A DNA stretch of 64,000 bases, taken from contig NW_026947485.1 in assembly GCF_034190915.1 (NCBI RefSeq), positions 50,451,019-50,515,018 of the forward strand, written 5' to 3'. Within the stretch, counting starts at the first letter, position 1; each line of letters starts with the position of its first letter. A program made the position numbers and the translations under genes. A model generated the notes under the pieces. The model made no database searches. It was not told the origin of the DNA and saw nothing but the letters and a program-made list of their open reading frames with translations. Shown one piece after another: positions 35,730 through 47,732 of this stretch. This DNA is from Cavia porcellus (taxonomy: Eukaryota; Chordata; Mammalia; Rodentia; Caviidae).

Positions 35730-35958
35730 AGACCAGATACTGTTCTACATATTTCACAAATATTACTCCATGTAATCTTTGTAACTACCCTATGGAGTAA
35801 CTACTACTATTGTGCCCATTTTACAGTTAGGCAAATAGGACAAAAATTAGAGGATTCATCCAAAATCTTACAGGTAGATTGTAGTAGAAACAGTCATAAA
35901 CCTAAACAGTTGGGACCCAAAGTTTGTGCCCATAACCACTCATGTACTGCCTGTTATA
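35730..35958 (+). repeat. MIR element
   Basis: Well-preserved MIR: AGATACTGTTCTACATATTTCACAAATATTACTCCATGTAATCTTTGTAACTACCCTATGGAG, then TTGTGCCCATTTTACAGTTAGGCAAATAGG and the closing GTGCCCATAACCACTCATGTACTGCC. Confidence 0.8.
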
Positions 35959-36951
35959 ATTAGGTGCCTCTTTTTAGGAATAGCAGTGACATGTTGCCAA
36001 TATAGGTAGTTGTTATTCAATAATTGTGGGCCTTTCCAGAGACAGGTAGATGAAAGCAAAAGATGAAGAGAGTATCTGTTCATGGAGGATCTAAAGTGTT
36101 TGTATCACTCATCTGAACAGAATGCTGCTCAGCAAAGTTTATTTCTCTGAGATTGCATATTGTAATAAGAAAATGCTACTTGTATGAAAACCTACAAATA
36201 AGGTTATTAAAAATTTTGATTTCTTACTTTTACAGCTGAATTTCTTCTGCTTCTCCTCCAACCCCACCCATCTGATTCCAGTAAGCTGCTTGTTTCAGTC
36301 TTGCTCTGCAACCAAAGCCCAGCCTCTGAATGACTAAAACCCAGTCTGACAGCCTGCCTGGACTTCTGAGAACTGCGAGCCGACGACGGTTGCTCCTTCT
36401 TTCTTTATCTCACACTTGTGGTTTCTGTGTGCCTTTACTGTGCCTCATGACTGAACAATACCCTGGTCCTGACTGGATCTGATATACTTTATCTATGTTT
36501 GAAGCAGCACTAGCTGAAGTGGCCGAAATGCTTTCCCAATTCTGGCTAGGAACTGCTCTGCTAGAAAGAACTAGATCTTGCCTGGCCAGATCCCCAAGAA
36601 ACAAGAAATCAAACAAGTTCAATATGTGTTAATTAAGATGCCGGCTCAATAGCCCAGAATAGATTGTCAGTGGTAGTTCTCAGTGGATCCCTGTCACTAA
36701 GTAAAGATGCAGTTTTACGTTTAGTTTTACAACCTGAACTCTTTCCAATAGAATTCGTTCAGAAAACAATAAAGAGTATATATAAGCAAAAAAAAAAGTT
36801 GTTTTAAGTAGAAAATGGCAGTGAGATAGACAAATATAAAAATGACTCCTATTTTTTAAATTAAACATTTATTACCAAGTGAATCATGACCACTTACCTT
36901 TTACTAGCTGAGCTGAAGAAAAAAATACTAATTTAACAATGATATAGGGGG

Positions 36952-37052
36952 CTGGGGATTTAGCTCAGTGGCATAAGCGCCTGCCTTGCAAGCAGGCAGT
37001 CGTGAGTTCGATCTCTGGTACCCAAAAAAAAAAACAAAAACAAAAAACAAAA
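36952..37052 (+). mobile_element. ID SINE with perfect target duplication
   Basis: GGCTGGGGATTTAGCTCAGTGGCATAAGCGCCTGCCTTGCAAGCAGGCAGTCGTGAGTTCGATCTCTGGTACCC with an A/CAAAAA-rich tail. TAGCTCAGTGG and GAGTTCGATC are the pol III A and B boxes. The flanking AACAATGATATAGGG (36937-36951 and 37053-37067) is a perfect 15-bp duplication. Confidence 0.97.
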
Positions 37053-37729
37053 AACAATGATATAGGGCATTTTCCAAACTACTTTTGTTTTTCCCTATAT
37101 ACGTAAGCAATTTAGAAGATATGGTAGAGAAAGATACCAACTGAGAGTGAGTGCTGAAAATGACTTCAGAAAGAGACCTTCAGGGTAAAAGAATATATAG
37201 ATCTCACTCACTGATTCACAACACATTTCTTTTATAATACACAAATATGAACATGCTCTTCTCCCTATACCCAGCCCCTATGGCTATATCAAATAATCAG
37301 CTCCATAGGAAATACGAAGTTTAAAAAATTGCCCCCATTAAATGGGAATCATCTGTTCATGACATTAGTATGTATGCTCTTATTTTAAAACTAAGAGGAT
37401 GTTAAATCACCGTAGTATTTTAAATAAATTGCAAAAGAGTATTATCCTCTTGAAAACCTTTCTTTACTCTCACAACACTGGGTTGTAGTTAATTAATGGA
37501 TCAGTAATAATCAATGCCATACAATCAGAAGAATTTCTGGTTTTCCTGAAGTAAACAAAAAAGTACCAAAGAAAATGAAGTAGCACAGAGTTTGGTATGT
37601 TTTGCCTCTGACACCTGTCTCAACAGGCCAAAATGCTAATTAATGATACCTAAAGAATAACACCTTTCATGCAGTTTCCTCAATGATAATTTTTAAACAT
37701 CTGATTACCAGATCCTTACCCAAAGGATG

Positions 37730-37845
37730 TTCTGATTGAGTTTCTGAACTCCCCAGCACTGAGCCACCCAGGCTGTTTACCCCGGTGTGCCATATAAGTA
37801 TTATACTTTCTACATGTGCAATGAAAAAGGTTGGGAACCCTGGAA
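37730..37845. mobile_element. hAT-Charlie-like DNA transposon remnant
   Basis: CCCCGGTGTGCCATATAAGTATTATAC...GTGCAATGAAAAAGGTTGGGAACCCTGG resembles the end of MER5/MER20-type elements (terminal TTGGGAACC-CTG). Only one terminus is recognisable. Confidence 0.4.
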
Positions 37846-38134
37846 TTAATCATTGTCAATCAAGTTATCTAGGTTCTACTTTGTCATAGTGCACGCGTCT
37901 TTGAAGACTCGCAGGTTTGGGATAGAAAAGACCTCAGGTTACCTCTACCTCTTTTCAAATGGGATCTCCCAGTATGAAATGTTAGTTCAACTGGGGGACA
38001 AGCAACTTGAGAAATAGTAGATTAAAACTCAGATGTTTGCAGTGCAGGATGCCTTAAAGGTCTGGGTATGTTGCATGCACTGTAACTGCAGGAGGAGGCT
38101 TTATAAAACATGTTTACTTGAAGATGTAACATTT

Positions 38135-38335
38135 AAAATATTGTTTTTAAAACTGTGAGAAAATGTACATAATATAAAATTTACCATCTTAATTTTTAAA
38201 TATATAAGTGCAGAAGTAAAATACAGTCAGTGTTGTACAATCCAGAACGTTTTAATCTTGCATAATTAAAAGCTGTATATCCATTAAAAAACAACCTCAT
38301 CATTTCCCTATCTTCTCAACCCTTAGCAACTAAGA
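38135..38335 (+). mobile_element. Ancient L1M-like fragment
   Basis: AATATAAAATTTACCATCTTAATTTTT, AGTGTTGTACAATCCAGAACGTTTTAATCTTGC and ATCCATTAAAAAACAACC follow the common mammalian L1M pattern (TTCACATTGTTGTGCAACC...TTCATCTTGC...CCATTAAACAATAAC). Confidence 0.5.
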
Positions 38336-39939
38336 ATATATTTTGCAAGTAAAAATTCACCACACACATTTTGAAAATTTCTACTTTCTCTTTTATCATC
38401 CATCCTCTCATTTTACATATGAGAAAATGGGCCTGAAGATACTAAATCACTTATTCAACATCTATCTTTGTAGTATACTCATTAAAATTACTATAATCAT
38501 ATTAAGGAATGAAAAAAGTTTCCCAATATGTTCTGTAAGTTGCTCAAAATGGAAACAATCATTTAAAAAACACATAATTCTGCAGGGGAGGAAAAATAAG
38601 TTATGGTCCTTTGAAATCTTTTAGTTTTCCATTTATATGCTACTGTAAATATTTTAAACTTTAGAAATTACCAGGGTCTTTTAGATTATAAAATACATAG
38701 TAAATAACGTTCTTTTTCTGATTTTAGCTGTGCCAAAGGAACTGGCTTGAAGCAGGTGGCAATCTGAGAGTAAAATATAGCTGGATGAAGCCAGGGCCTC
38801 CTTGATTAGCATCACGTGCCAATGCAAGATCGGCTCTGGCTCCATTTGGCATTTCCTTTTAACCTGCTTCAAAAGATGCCTTCTCAGAATATCTGCATCA
38901 GTATGTTAATCCTGGCACTGAGTTCTGGGTATTCATTCTTTCCCAGCTGCTTTCTTTTTCACACCCTCTAAAATCATGGTTCCCTAAGCCAAAATGAAAA
39001 AGCAAAATGGCACATTAGTTAAATACACAGAGAATGAGCTCCATGTAAGATAAGAGGCATGTGCCATGAATATTAATGTACCCAACCAATCTTAATCATT
39101 ACAATACACTTCCTGTGATAAAAGCACATACAATAGGAGCTGACGCTTATTACTCACTGCACAGAAAAGGCAACAGTTAACTTTGGTGAAGGTTTAGTAG
39201 TTCAAAAGAGGGCTTCATTTTTCTAAGTAATAACTGAATTCCCAACTTCTCAGGATTGCCAATTATTTCCAGAAGCACAGTGAAGTTCTCCAAATAAATT
39301 TAAATGTGCTTTAATTGAAGATACTAACATATGGAAGATGGATGATGGAGTCTGTGAGAAAGAAGATGAAAGAGTTTGTAAGAAAGTTAAAATCATTCTT
39401 GGTAGTTACCAATTAATTTGTAAGCAATTTTAACTATTCTTCAGTAAATTAGATAAAATAATAACAAAAGCATCTTAGTACTAGATCAGAAACACTGTCC
39501 ACCCTGAGGCACAGGAAGAAAATACAAAAAAAAAGAAAAGAAAGAAAGAAAGAAGAAAAATAGTAAAAGGAAAAAAGATATTACTCATTACTTCAAATGT
39601 GCTATTATGGTGGGAAAGGTAATTTACCTAAACAAGACCAGTGTCCTAAACCAAATGCTACAACATATGGAGTACTTCTTATAGCAGAAATGTGATTTCC
39701 AAAGAGGATTAAACTATCAGATTTGACAAACTTTTCCATACAGAAAAACAAAAACAGCAAGAACAAAATTCTAATATACAAACATGAAAGAGACAATAAA
39801 GCAGCTTTAACAGCCTTAAGAAAATATAGCACTGGCTGTGTGTCATCTTAGGCAATATGATGACAATCAATATTTGTCTAACACCAAATGAAATGTCATT
39901 GTGTAGAATTTAAAAGCATTTAAGGGAAGTCTTCTTGTC

Positions 39940-40382
39940 AATGCAATTTAGGACAGGTAATACCGGAATTGCCTGTTTGGGGTATGACAAGGAAGGTCTC
40001 CTTGAGGAAAATTAAGCCAGGCTCCTCGGAGTACTCTTCTCATTCAGACCTAGACTTTCAGCCTTCCTTTTTCAGTTGTGTATCACCCAATTTTAGATGG
40101 AATCTGGTCAAAGCAGTTCAGACACAGACTCCCACTCTTGATATTTAAACATCCCCAATATTCTTCCGGGTGCTTTCTCATCATTCTTTAACAAGAATCC
40201 TGCCAAGTCCCTCTGAGTGATTTTTGATCATTGACCTCACCCCTCCAACACTTAACCCTTCTTTGGCTATAAATCCCTACTTTTTCTTATTGTATTCAAA
40301 ACAGAGCCTGGTTCTTTACTACAGTTGATTTCTCCCTGTTGCAACAGTCTGGAATAAAATCTATTTTTACCTCTTTAAATAC
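39940..40382 (+). mobile_element. Solo-LTR candidate with TATA box and poly(A) signal
   Basis: The right end carries GGCTATAAATCCCTAC, then CAGAGCCTGGTTCTTTACTACAG, CCCTGTTGCAACAGTCTGGAATAAAATCTATTTTTACC. This is the usual R-U5 layout of gamma-type ERV LTRs (TATA, then ...GGAATAAA...TTTTACC). The left boundary is uncertain. No internal retroviral genes are adjacent. Confidence 0.5.
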
Positions 40383-40533
40383 TATTCAGCCATGATTTTC
40401 TTAGTCATTGTGCCACACTGGAAAACAGTTTCATAGTTCTTCAAAAATGTTAAAAATAGAGTTATCACATGACCTAGCAGTTCAGTAGGGATATACTGAG
40501 TCAGGACTGAAAATATATGTTCACACACACACA

Positions 40534-40565
<32 letters not shown>

Positions 40566-41062
40566 CAAAAAAAAAAAACTTGTACAAAAATCTTCATAGT
40601 TACTTTCATAAAGCTAAAGACTATAAACAATTCAAATGTCCATTAGTTGAATGGGTACATAAAATATGATATACTCACAAAACAGAATTTAGTAATAAAA
40701 GGTGATGGAGCACTGATACATGCTACAGCATTGATAAGCACTGAAAACACTACGCCGTATGAAAGGAGTCAATCACAAAAGGCCGTATGTTCTATGACTC
40801 TATTTATATAAAATTTCAAGAATAAGAAAATCCACAGAGACAGAAAGTAGACTAGTGGTTTCTAGAGAATGTAGGAGAGGGAAATGGGAAATGAATGCTA
40901 ATGGGTTTAAGGTTTCATTTTGTGGTGATGAAAAAGTTCTAAAATTAGAGGATGGTTGTGCAACTCCTTGAACACACTAAAAACTACTGAATTGCATGCT
41001 TTAAAAGGGTAGATTTTAAAGTATGTGAATTATATTTCAATAATGCTGTAGTAAAGAAAAAG
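40383..41062 (+). mobile_element. Ancient L1M 3' end
   Basis: TACTATTCAGCCATG, CACACTGGAAAACAGTTTC, GTTATCACATGACCTAGCAGTTC, TAAACAATTCAAATGTCCATTAGTTGAATGG, the GACTCTATTTATATAAAATTTC motif and the final GGTAGATTTTAAAGTATGTGAATTATATTTCAATAATGCTG are classic ORF2 end and 3' UTR motifs of old L1M elements. A (CA)n run splits it at 40522-40547. Confidence 0.8.
40522..40580. repeat. (CA)n plus A-rich simple repeat
   Basis: A 26-bp CA run (40522-40547) is followed by about 30 nearly pure A bases. Confidence 0.95.
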
Positions 41063-41165
41063 TCAATACTATTTGTTGAATGCCTATTATATGCCAAACA
41101 TAACAATATATGGACATGCCCTTTGTATTCTCAGATCAGCCTTATGGAGAAAAATCTGAGTTTAA
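41062..41165 (+). repeat. MIR-like fragment
   Basis: CTATTTGTTGAATGCCTATTATATGCCAAACATAACAATATATGG resembles MIR TGAGTGCCTACTATGTGCCAGGCA. Confidence 0.45.
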
Positions 41166-41334
41166 AGCCTGGTTCACCTCTTGCTGGAAAGTATTTTACT
41201 ATTGTGTCTACAAACAGGGTTCAAGGCAGGTGACTGGCATACTGGACTGACTTGCTGAATGCTATTAGCATGGGCAAATTATGAATGCCAGGAAAAAGAA
41301 TATGAATAAAACAAAACAAAACAACTTAGATTGG

Positions 41335-41665
41335 AAAAGGAGACACAGTATTTTTTCAGGAAATGGCATTTCAACTGAAATTTGAAAGATCAGTTAGAAA
41401 TAGAGCAAACACAAAGATGTGCAGACAAAAGAAAGACCAAATGCAAAGGTCCTGAGGCAAGGAAGAACTTGAGGCCTTCCAGGAGCTGTGATCCAAAGAT
41501 ACTGAGTAAGTGAGAGAATCAAGCAGGAGCCAGAAAGCATGGTCCTGTAAACCAAAATAAATAATTTTATTCCAAGTGCAGTGGAAAATCACCAAAAACC
41601 CTTAAGCAGCAGAATGACACAACCCAAATTAGATTTCAGGAAGATAACTGGCCAGTGAGAGGGGG
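41335..41665 (-). repeat. L2-like LINE fragment
   Basis: Antisense L2 landmarks occur in order: GGCATTTCAACTGAAATTTGAAAGATCAG, ATGCAAAGGTCCTGAGGCAAGGAAGAACTTG, GCATGGTCCTGTAAACC...TTTTATTCCAAGTGCAGTGG, and AAGCAGCAGAATGACAC. Confidence 0.6.
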
Positions 41666-42496
41666 AGAGCACACAGTCAGAGGGCTACTGCTGTGCTCCA
41701 CAGGAATAACACTGATGGCTTAGTTACACATGGGATGGAGATCTCATAGCCCTGACAGACACACCAAAATAAACAGAAGGACTTGAGGCAGAATTCTTTT
41801 CTTTTCTGCTCTACAAATATAACCTTCTCTAGCCAGGACAGAAAAGCAAGTGTGAATTGGCAAAGAAAAAAGTGTACTTAGCCAGACTTGAAACAAAAAG
41901 CTCAAATTCTTAGCTCAAATTCCCAGCAAGCTACGGGATCCTGGCATATACTTTCTTACTGAATCTAAGTTCCCTGTAAACATAATTAGAACAACAAGTC
42001 TGCCTCACAGGGTTACCATGAGACTTACCTGATTTGATTTGTGTGAAAGTGATTGCAGATTTGCAGGCAATATGCTCTACATGTAATTTAAGAAATATAT
42101 TCAAAATAAAAACAATCTATACTATGATTATTTTTTTCCCCTGTAAGGTCAAAGTGTATTTTATTTTCTTTTGTTTTAATGAATATATCTTAAGTTTCTT
42201 CAATAAACCTTGACTATAGAGAACACAGAAAGAATATATTCACTCCTGTTTCCATAGAAAATACTTGCTAGCAAATTCTGTTAAATAAAAATTAAAGGAG
42301 GCCATTGTTTTGGAGTAAACTACTACATTAGGTAGGCCTCAAAAGACCAGGTTAAAAATCAAATGGAATCTTAAGAGTTCCAGGCTATCAACTCAGCTAA
42401 TTATCTGATCTTCCAAGGAATCAGGATGAGAGAAGTAAAGTCTGTTTCAAGCGCCTAATAATGGAGTTCCCTCTGTATGTGTAATCCTTACACTTG

Positions 42497-42570
42497 TGGG
42501 CTGGGGATTTAGCTCAGCAGCACAAGTGCCTGCCTGAGGTGCGCAAAGTTGTGAGTTCGATCCCCAGTAC

Positions 42571-42605
<35 letters not shown>
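42497..42605 (+). mobile_element. ID SINE with long pure poly(A) tail
   Basis: GTGGGCTGGGGATTTAGCTCAGCAGCACAAGTGCCTGCCTGAGGTGCGCAAAGTTGTGAGTTCGATCCCCAGTACC, then about 36 A residues. An 11-bp duplication AATCCTTACAC occurs at 42483-42493 and 42606-42616. The uninterrupted tail points to a very recent insertion. Confidence 0.95.
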
Positions 42606-42610
<5 letters not shown>

Positions 42611-42989
42611 TTACACATGCAAAGAAAAGGTAACCTGAAATTAACATCAGGTAATTTTTCCATTATTTGCTGGTCCTATCTTTAAGGAAAGGAACTGAAA
42701 AGCGCAATCCATTTTTTGTTTTGTTTTTTCATTTGTTTCTGCTTTCTTCAGTATTTGTAAAGCCAATCTCTTATTCTATTTCATGAAATGTTACCCAATT
42801 CTAGAATCAAAAACAAAACTAATTAAGATTATTAAATAAACTGTTCTCAATTTTTCCTTTGACACAGGGAAGATACTCTCACTCAGACACATCTCAGAAG
42901 CAAATGCTCTCAAAAGAAAGCTTTCCCTGGAAAAGTGCCAGAATAGGGAATGTATTAACCTGAAGAAAAACAGTAAGACTGTCTATGAG

Positions 42990-43170
42990 CCAGGTATGAT
43001 GTTACAGGTCTGCAACCCCAGAACTTTGGGAGACTTAGGCAGGAGAACTATAAGTTCTATCTTAGCCCGGGCAACTCAGTGATACCCTGTTTCAAAATTT
43101 AAAAAAAGTGCTGGTGATGTCGCTCACAGTCCGAAGGTGTGGAATTCAAGCCCCTGAACTGGGGAGAAAA
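42990..43170 (+). mobile_element. B1-ID composite SINE (B1-dID type), plus strand
   Basis: A B1-like part (GCCAGGTATGATGTTACAGGTCTGCAACCCCAGAACTTTGGGAGACTTAGGCAGG...GATACCCTGTTTCAAAATTT) is joined to an ID-like part (GTGCTGGTGATGTCGCTCACAGTCCGAAGGTGTGGAATTCAAGCCCC). Confidence 0.75.
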
Positions 43171-44012
43171 AAAATCTGCAAAGCAACTAAGATGAGGACT
43201 GATTTTAGATGATATATTCGCAAAGTAGATGACATGGTGAACAAACTTAAAATTTTGCTGAATTAACAAATGATAGACCAGTTCTACCTGCAAGCTGTAG
43301 CACTCTGATCACGCCACGGGTGAAGACATCACTGTACATACCAGAGCTATTATTTTCTCAAGCATGTTTGTAGTTACCACACACGAGAGACTTTTCTCAA
43401 GTTAATTAAACAGTCATTTTTTAAAAAAAGCAGATTCTTCTGAGGCTTTTCTGGAAGTCCCTCACAGAAGCCTATGGGAAAGGAATTTTTAATTACCTTG
43501 ATATTTCACTAAATTTTTGCTTTTTACATTAATTAAATCACATTTCTTATCAATGCCTTTCAAAAACATTCAAAGTGCAAATATATATATTTCCTAATAT
43601 ATTGAATAGATTAATGAAAAAAGGAAAAAAGCCTCTCATATATATTATACTATATAACTTAATGTTTGTCTTAAACAGAAAATGGTAGTTACACTTTGTG
43701 CTGTTTAACAAAATACTATATAAAAATCAAAAGTAGCAAAATAGAAACTACCTTTAATTAAATGGCATATGACACTGTCATTAGCTATCCTGTAATTATT
43801 GAAGAAATATGAGAAAACCTATTTCTCTAAATAGATATTTAACGGTCTCAAAATTATATTTCAAATCTCATTAAAAAACACTGATACACATTAATTAATA
43901 AGATTGAATTTGCCAGGAACTGCTATAAATAGCACACATTGGCATTAAATCACATCCCTTAAGAAAAGGCGACCCTGGAGGATAACTGCGCCACAGGCCT
44001 TTCAAAGTGAGC

Positions 44013-44178
44013 GCTTTTTTTTTTCTTTTTCACACTTGTATGCCTCCAGCCCATTTGTTAATGTTTCTACTGTTCCTTGCTAAATCATTAAGTTGCCCAG
44101 GCTATACTGCAACTTTCAATCCTCCTGCCTCAGCTTGCTAAATTGATGACAGCTGTGCCCCATCTCACCCACCAACTG
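44013..44178 (-). mobile_element. Diverged B1-ID composite or B1 SINE, minus strand
   Basis: A T-run at 44017-44026 is followed by a poorly preserved region, then TTGCTAAATCATTAAGTTGCCCAGGCTATACTGCAACTTTCAATCCTCCTGCCTCAGCTTGC, an inverted B1 body. Confidence 0.6.
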
Positions 44179-44568
44179 TGCCAGATACGTGTTTTTAAAA
44201 ATACAGCTTTCTTGATAGAAAATTAAATAAGTAAATTATGTTTCTAAAAGGAGAGGAAAAAACTGAGAAAACACTAAATGGAATTATATACAAATGTAAA
44301 CAAAAGTCTTCCTCTAAGACCTACCAATTGAAAGAATGAAAACAAAAGCTTTATTATTCTGAGAACTTTAGTTTTTGTCCTTGGCTTAAAGGAAAAAAAA
44401 ATTATATTTTACAATTCACATGAAATCATCAGTTCATCTGCCATATAAAATAACTTTACCACTCAGATTTCTTTCTAATTCTATTCTATGTAGGACCTGT
44501 AAAGAGAACAGAATTGGAATATAAAAACAAAAACAAACCCTTAAGATTCAGTTTCCAGATGTTTCTGA

Positions 44569-44590
44569 TATGTATGTATGTATGTATGTA
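44569..44590. repeat. (TATG)n microsatellite
   Basis: About five TATG units. Next to it TTTTTGCTGAAGTTTGAACTCAGGGCCTCC looks like a scrap of an inverted SINE. Confidence 0.85.
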
Positions 44591-45827
44591 TTTTTGCTGA
44601 AGTTTGAACTCAGGGCCTCCCCTACAACAAAAACTATACTATCCTGAAAAAGGAGATAGAAGAGAACATCAGAAAATGGGAAGATATTCCATGTCCCTGG
44701 GTAGGCAAAGCCAATACTGTCAAAAAAGGCATGCTTCCAAAAATGACATGCACATGGACACCAATCAAACTACCATCAGCATTCCTTGCAGAGCTAGAGA
44801 AAATAATCCTGAAATTCATATGAAACCAGAAGAGACCCACCCAGAATAGAGAAAGCAATCATGGACCACAAGAACAAAGGAGGAGGCATCACATTACTAG
44901 ACTTCAAGTTATATTACAAAGCCACAATGATAAAAACAGCCAAAACCAGACATATTCATCAACAGAACAGAAAAAAAGTTACAGAAACAAACAGACACAT
45001 CAACAAAGAGGCCAAAAATGTACACTGGAGCAAAGATAACCTCTTTAAGAATCAACAAATGGCAATATATCAAATTAAAAAGCTTTTGTGCAGCAAAGGA
45101 AATTATGAACAGAATAAAGAGACAGCCTATAGAATGAGAAAAAAATTTTGACAGCTATTTCTCGGACTAATATCTAGAATATACAAAGAACTCAAAAAAA
45201 ATTAGACACCACCAAAATAAAAGACCCAATCAAAAAATGGGCAACCGAAATGAACAAACAACAACAAGAAAAAATACAAGTGGCCAATAAATACAAGAAA
45301 AAATGGTCAACATCACTAATTGCATTAGAGAAATGCAATTAAAACAATACAGATTCCATCTCTCTCTAGAAAGAATGACTATCATCAAGGAATCTGGCAA
45401 GGTCATGGAGGGAAAAGAATCCTTCCACATTGGTGGTGGGAATGTAAATTAATATGAACACTACAAAAATCAGAATGGAGATTCCTCAAACACTAAAACT
45501 AGAAATTCCATTTGACCCAGTTATTCTACTCCTAGGTATTTTCTCAAAAGAGTTAAAGATACTACATTATAGTGATGTGTGCATGCCCATGTTTACAGCA
45601 GCACAATTCATAATAGCTAAATCTTGGAAACAGCCAATATGTATACCACGAGATACCACGCTGCTATAAATCAGGATAAACTGGAGTCCCTTGTAGGAAA
45701 ATGGATATATAAAATTCAGACCATAATATGAAGTGAAATAAATCAGACACACAAGTTTAACTGTCGCATGGTTTCTTTTATTTGAGAAACCCAAAATGTA
45801 AATAAATAGCAAAATAAAAGATAAGAG

Positions 45828-45972
45828 GGCCAAGTATGGTGCCACACACCTGTAATCCTAGCACTTGGGAAGCTGAGTCAGGAGGATCACTGCAAGTTTG
45901 AGACTAGCCTGGACTACAAAGTGAGTTCATGGCCAGCCTGAACTGTGTAGTGAAATCCTGTCTCAAAATGGC

Positions 45973-45976
<4 letters not shown>
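45828..45976 (+). mobile_element. B1 SINE
   Basis: CCAAGTATGGTGCCACACACCTGTAATCCTAGCACTTGGGAAGCTGAG...CTGAACTGTGTAGTGAAATCCTGTCTCAAAATGGC is a full-length B1 body, inserted in the 3' UTR of the old L1. Confidence 0.92.

Positions 45977-46035
<59 letters not shown>
45977..46035. repeat. (GA)n microsatellite
   Basis: A 59-bp AG run directly following the B1, probably derived from its tail. Confidence 0.97.
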
Positions 46036-46038
<3 letters not shown>

Positions 46039-46626
46039 TGATCATTTGCAAAGGTAAGGGATCAAGAAATGGAAAGAGGTGCGAAGAAGGGGCAGGAAAG
46101 ATGATACAAACTATGATGTGGTATGTACATGTATCAGCTCTCCATGAGAAAGGGAATCATTATGTTCTGGAAGCATTCACTAATAAAAATACAAATTCAA
46201 AATAAATATATTAATTTATTATATAGTAAAAGAAACTGACACGTAATTTCAAAATTCTACTCAGTTTTCTGACACACTGTAATCCTTTTTTGGATAAAAT
46301 ATATTTATTTTGTTAAGGGCTTATATACTGTCCAATCTATTGAGAGATGGAATTATTTTTCCACTGATCTATGTTTACAATTTTTCATCATCATTATCCA
46401 TTGTTCCTCTTTTTTAGAAAGAGCTGATTTTTCCATTACATTGTTTCAAATTCCTCCAAATGCCCACAATGATTTTGAGTAAAATTTTGTTATATTTGTA
46501 AAGCCACTTTAAAAGTATTTATAAATTAACTGCACATACATAGAAAGAATTATTTCTCTTTATGATATTTTTTTACTTTCTTTCAAAGTATGAGAGCTTT
46601 ACTCAGGCATACATCTTCAGACTATT

Positions 46627-46722
46627 GGGGGCTGGGGATTTAGCTCAGCAGCCTAAGCACCTGCCTTGCAAGCAGACAATCGTGAGTTCGATCCCTGGTA
46701 TTGATTTAAAAAAAAAAAAAAA
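46627..46722 (+). mobile_element. ID SINE with perfect target duplication
   Basis: GGGGCTGGGGATTTAGCTCAGCAGCCTAAGCACCTGCCTTGCAAGCAGACAATCGTGAGTTCGATCCCTGGTATTGATTT plus poly(A). The 14-bp duplication ATCTTCAGACTATT lies at 46613-46626 and 46723-46736. Confidence 0.96.
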
Positions 46723-47454
46723 ATCTTCAGACTATTTTGTGTAAAAACTCTACTTCTATTCCCAAGCCCAGGCTTTTTTAAATTGAACATACTTGAAGAC
46801 CCATCGTCTCTTCTCACTACAAATAGGCTCATGGAAAGGTGCAAAGGTTTCCAGACTCAGCTGGAATCAGATACGAGGTAGAAATAAATTAGTTTCAGCC
46901 CCACAAATAGAAGCTTTGCCCTTATACAGTGGTTTTGTGGTCCTGGGTTACCGGTCTCTGCATCTCCTGCTTTAACAAACTCTGCAGCTTTCCAGCCTGT
47001 TTTGAAACGCATTATCCATGGACGCTTGTTCTTTAACCAGCCAGTGTCTAGACCCAACCTCGGGCAGGCCTGTTCTCACTGTCCTCCCACTGCACTACTC
47101 TGACCTTCACACTAAACTATTCCAGCGCACTTCAATCAACTGCTTACACTAGCAAATGGTTGTGAGATTTCAAAGTAAAATCTTAACACTTAAATTCTAA
47201 AGACTGACTGAAGCCTAAGACCCAAATATGTTGAAATATAACTAAAAATTAGTTGGTATATAAGAATTTGAATATACAGAGTAAGATTTCCGGGGTTAGC
47301 CGCACAACTTCTGTAAAATATGTCTGAAAGATGACATAATTCTCAGTTTCAGGGTAAACTGAGATAGATATGTCTACAAATAGCAAGGACTTCATATGTA
47401 TATAAACATATACTAGAAATCCTGCAACATTATATTATAGTCAAATATAAAACA

Positions 47455-47732
47455 TCCCCCAAACTGTCATGTGGAAAGTGACTGGATCATGGGAGCACTA
47501 CAGCTGACTTAAGAGGTGGGGCCTGATAGGAGGTGACATCAAAGGGTGCATTTTTTCCCTATCTCCTCTTTGCTCCCTCTGCTTACTGGGCACAAAGTGA
47601 TGACAAGCTGTTCTCTACCAGGTCCTTCCATGATGTTGTTTCTGCCTTTAAGCCGGGTGATCGAGGTCAGAAAACATGAACCAAGATAAACCTCTCCTAG
47701 GATCTTTAAATTGTGAGTGTCAGGTAGTGTCC
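47455..47732 (+). mobile_element. MaLR/MT-like LTR fragment, plus orientation
   Basis: CTGTCATGTGGAAAGTGACTGGATCATGGGAGC, TAAGAGGTGGGGCCTGATAGGAGG and CATGAACCAAGATAAACCTCTCC are sense-strand MaLR-class landmarks. It abuts a similar LTR in the opposite orientation. Confidence 0.6.

Larger units (their letters stand above)
44625..46195 (+). mobile_element. Old L1, 5'-truncated, with B1 insertion
   Basis: Starting in the thumb region of ORF2 (CTGAAAAAGGAGATAGAAGAG..., GAAATTCATATGAAACCAGAAGAG, GGAGGCATCACATTACTAGACTTCAAG) it runs through the C-terminal segments (GAGACAGCCTATAGAATGAG, ATTCTACTCCTAGGTATT, ATAGCTAAATCTTGGAAACAGCC). The 3' UTR ends near TTCACTAATAAAAATAC. Several stops and deletions; diverged from the young family, hence a different and older L1 lineage. 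Confidence 0.88.

Noticed and set aside
36410..36622. 70-residue minus-strand frame in a GC-richer interval
   Set aside because: It begins with TTG, not ATG, has no recognisable domain and no splice support.
36952..37025. tRNA-like sequence with A and B boxes
   Set aside because: It is an ID SINE: A-tail, target duplication and several sister copies show it is a retroposon and not a tRNA gene.
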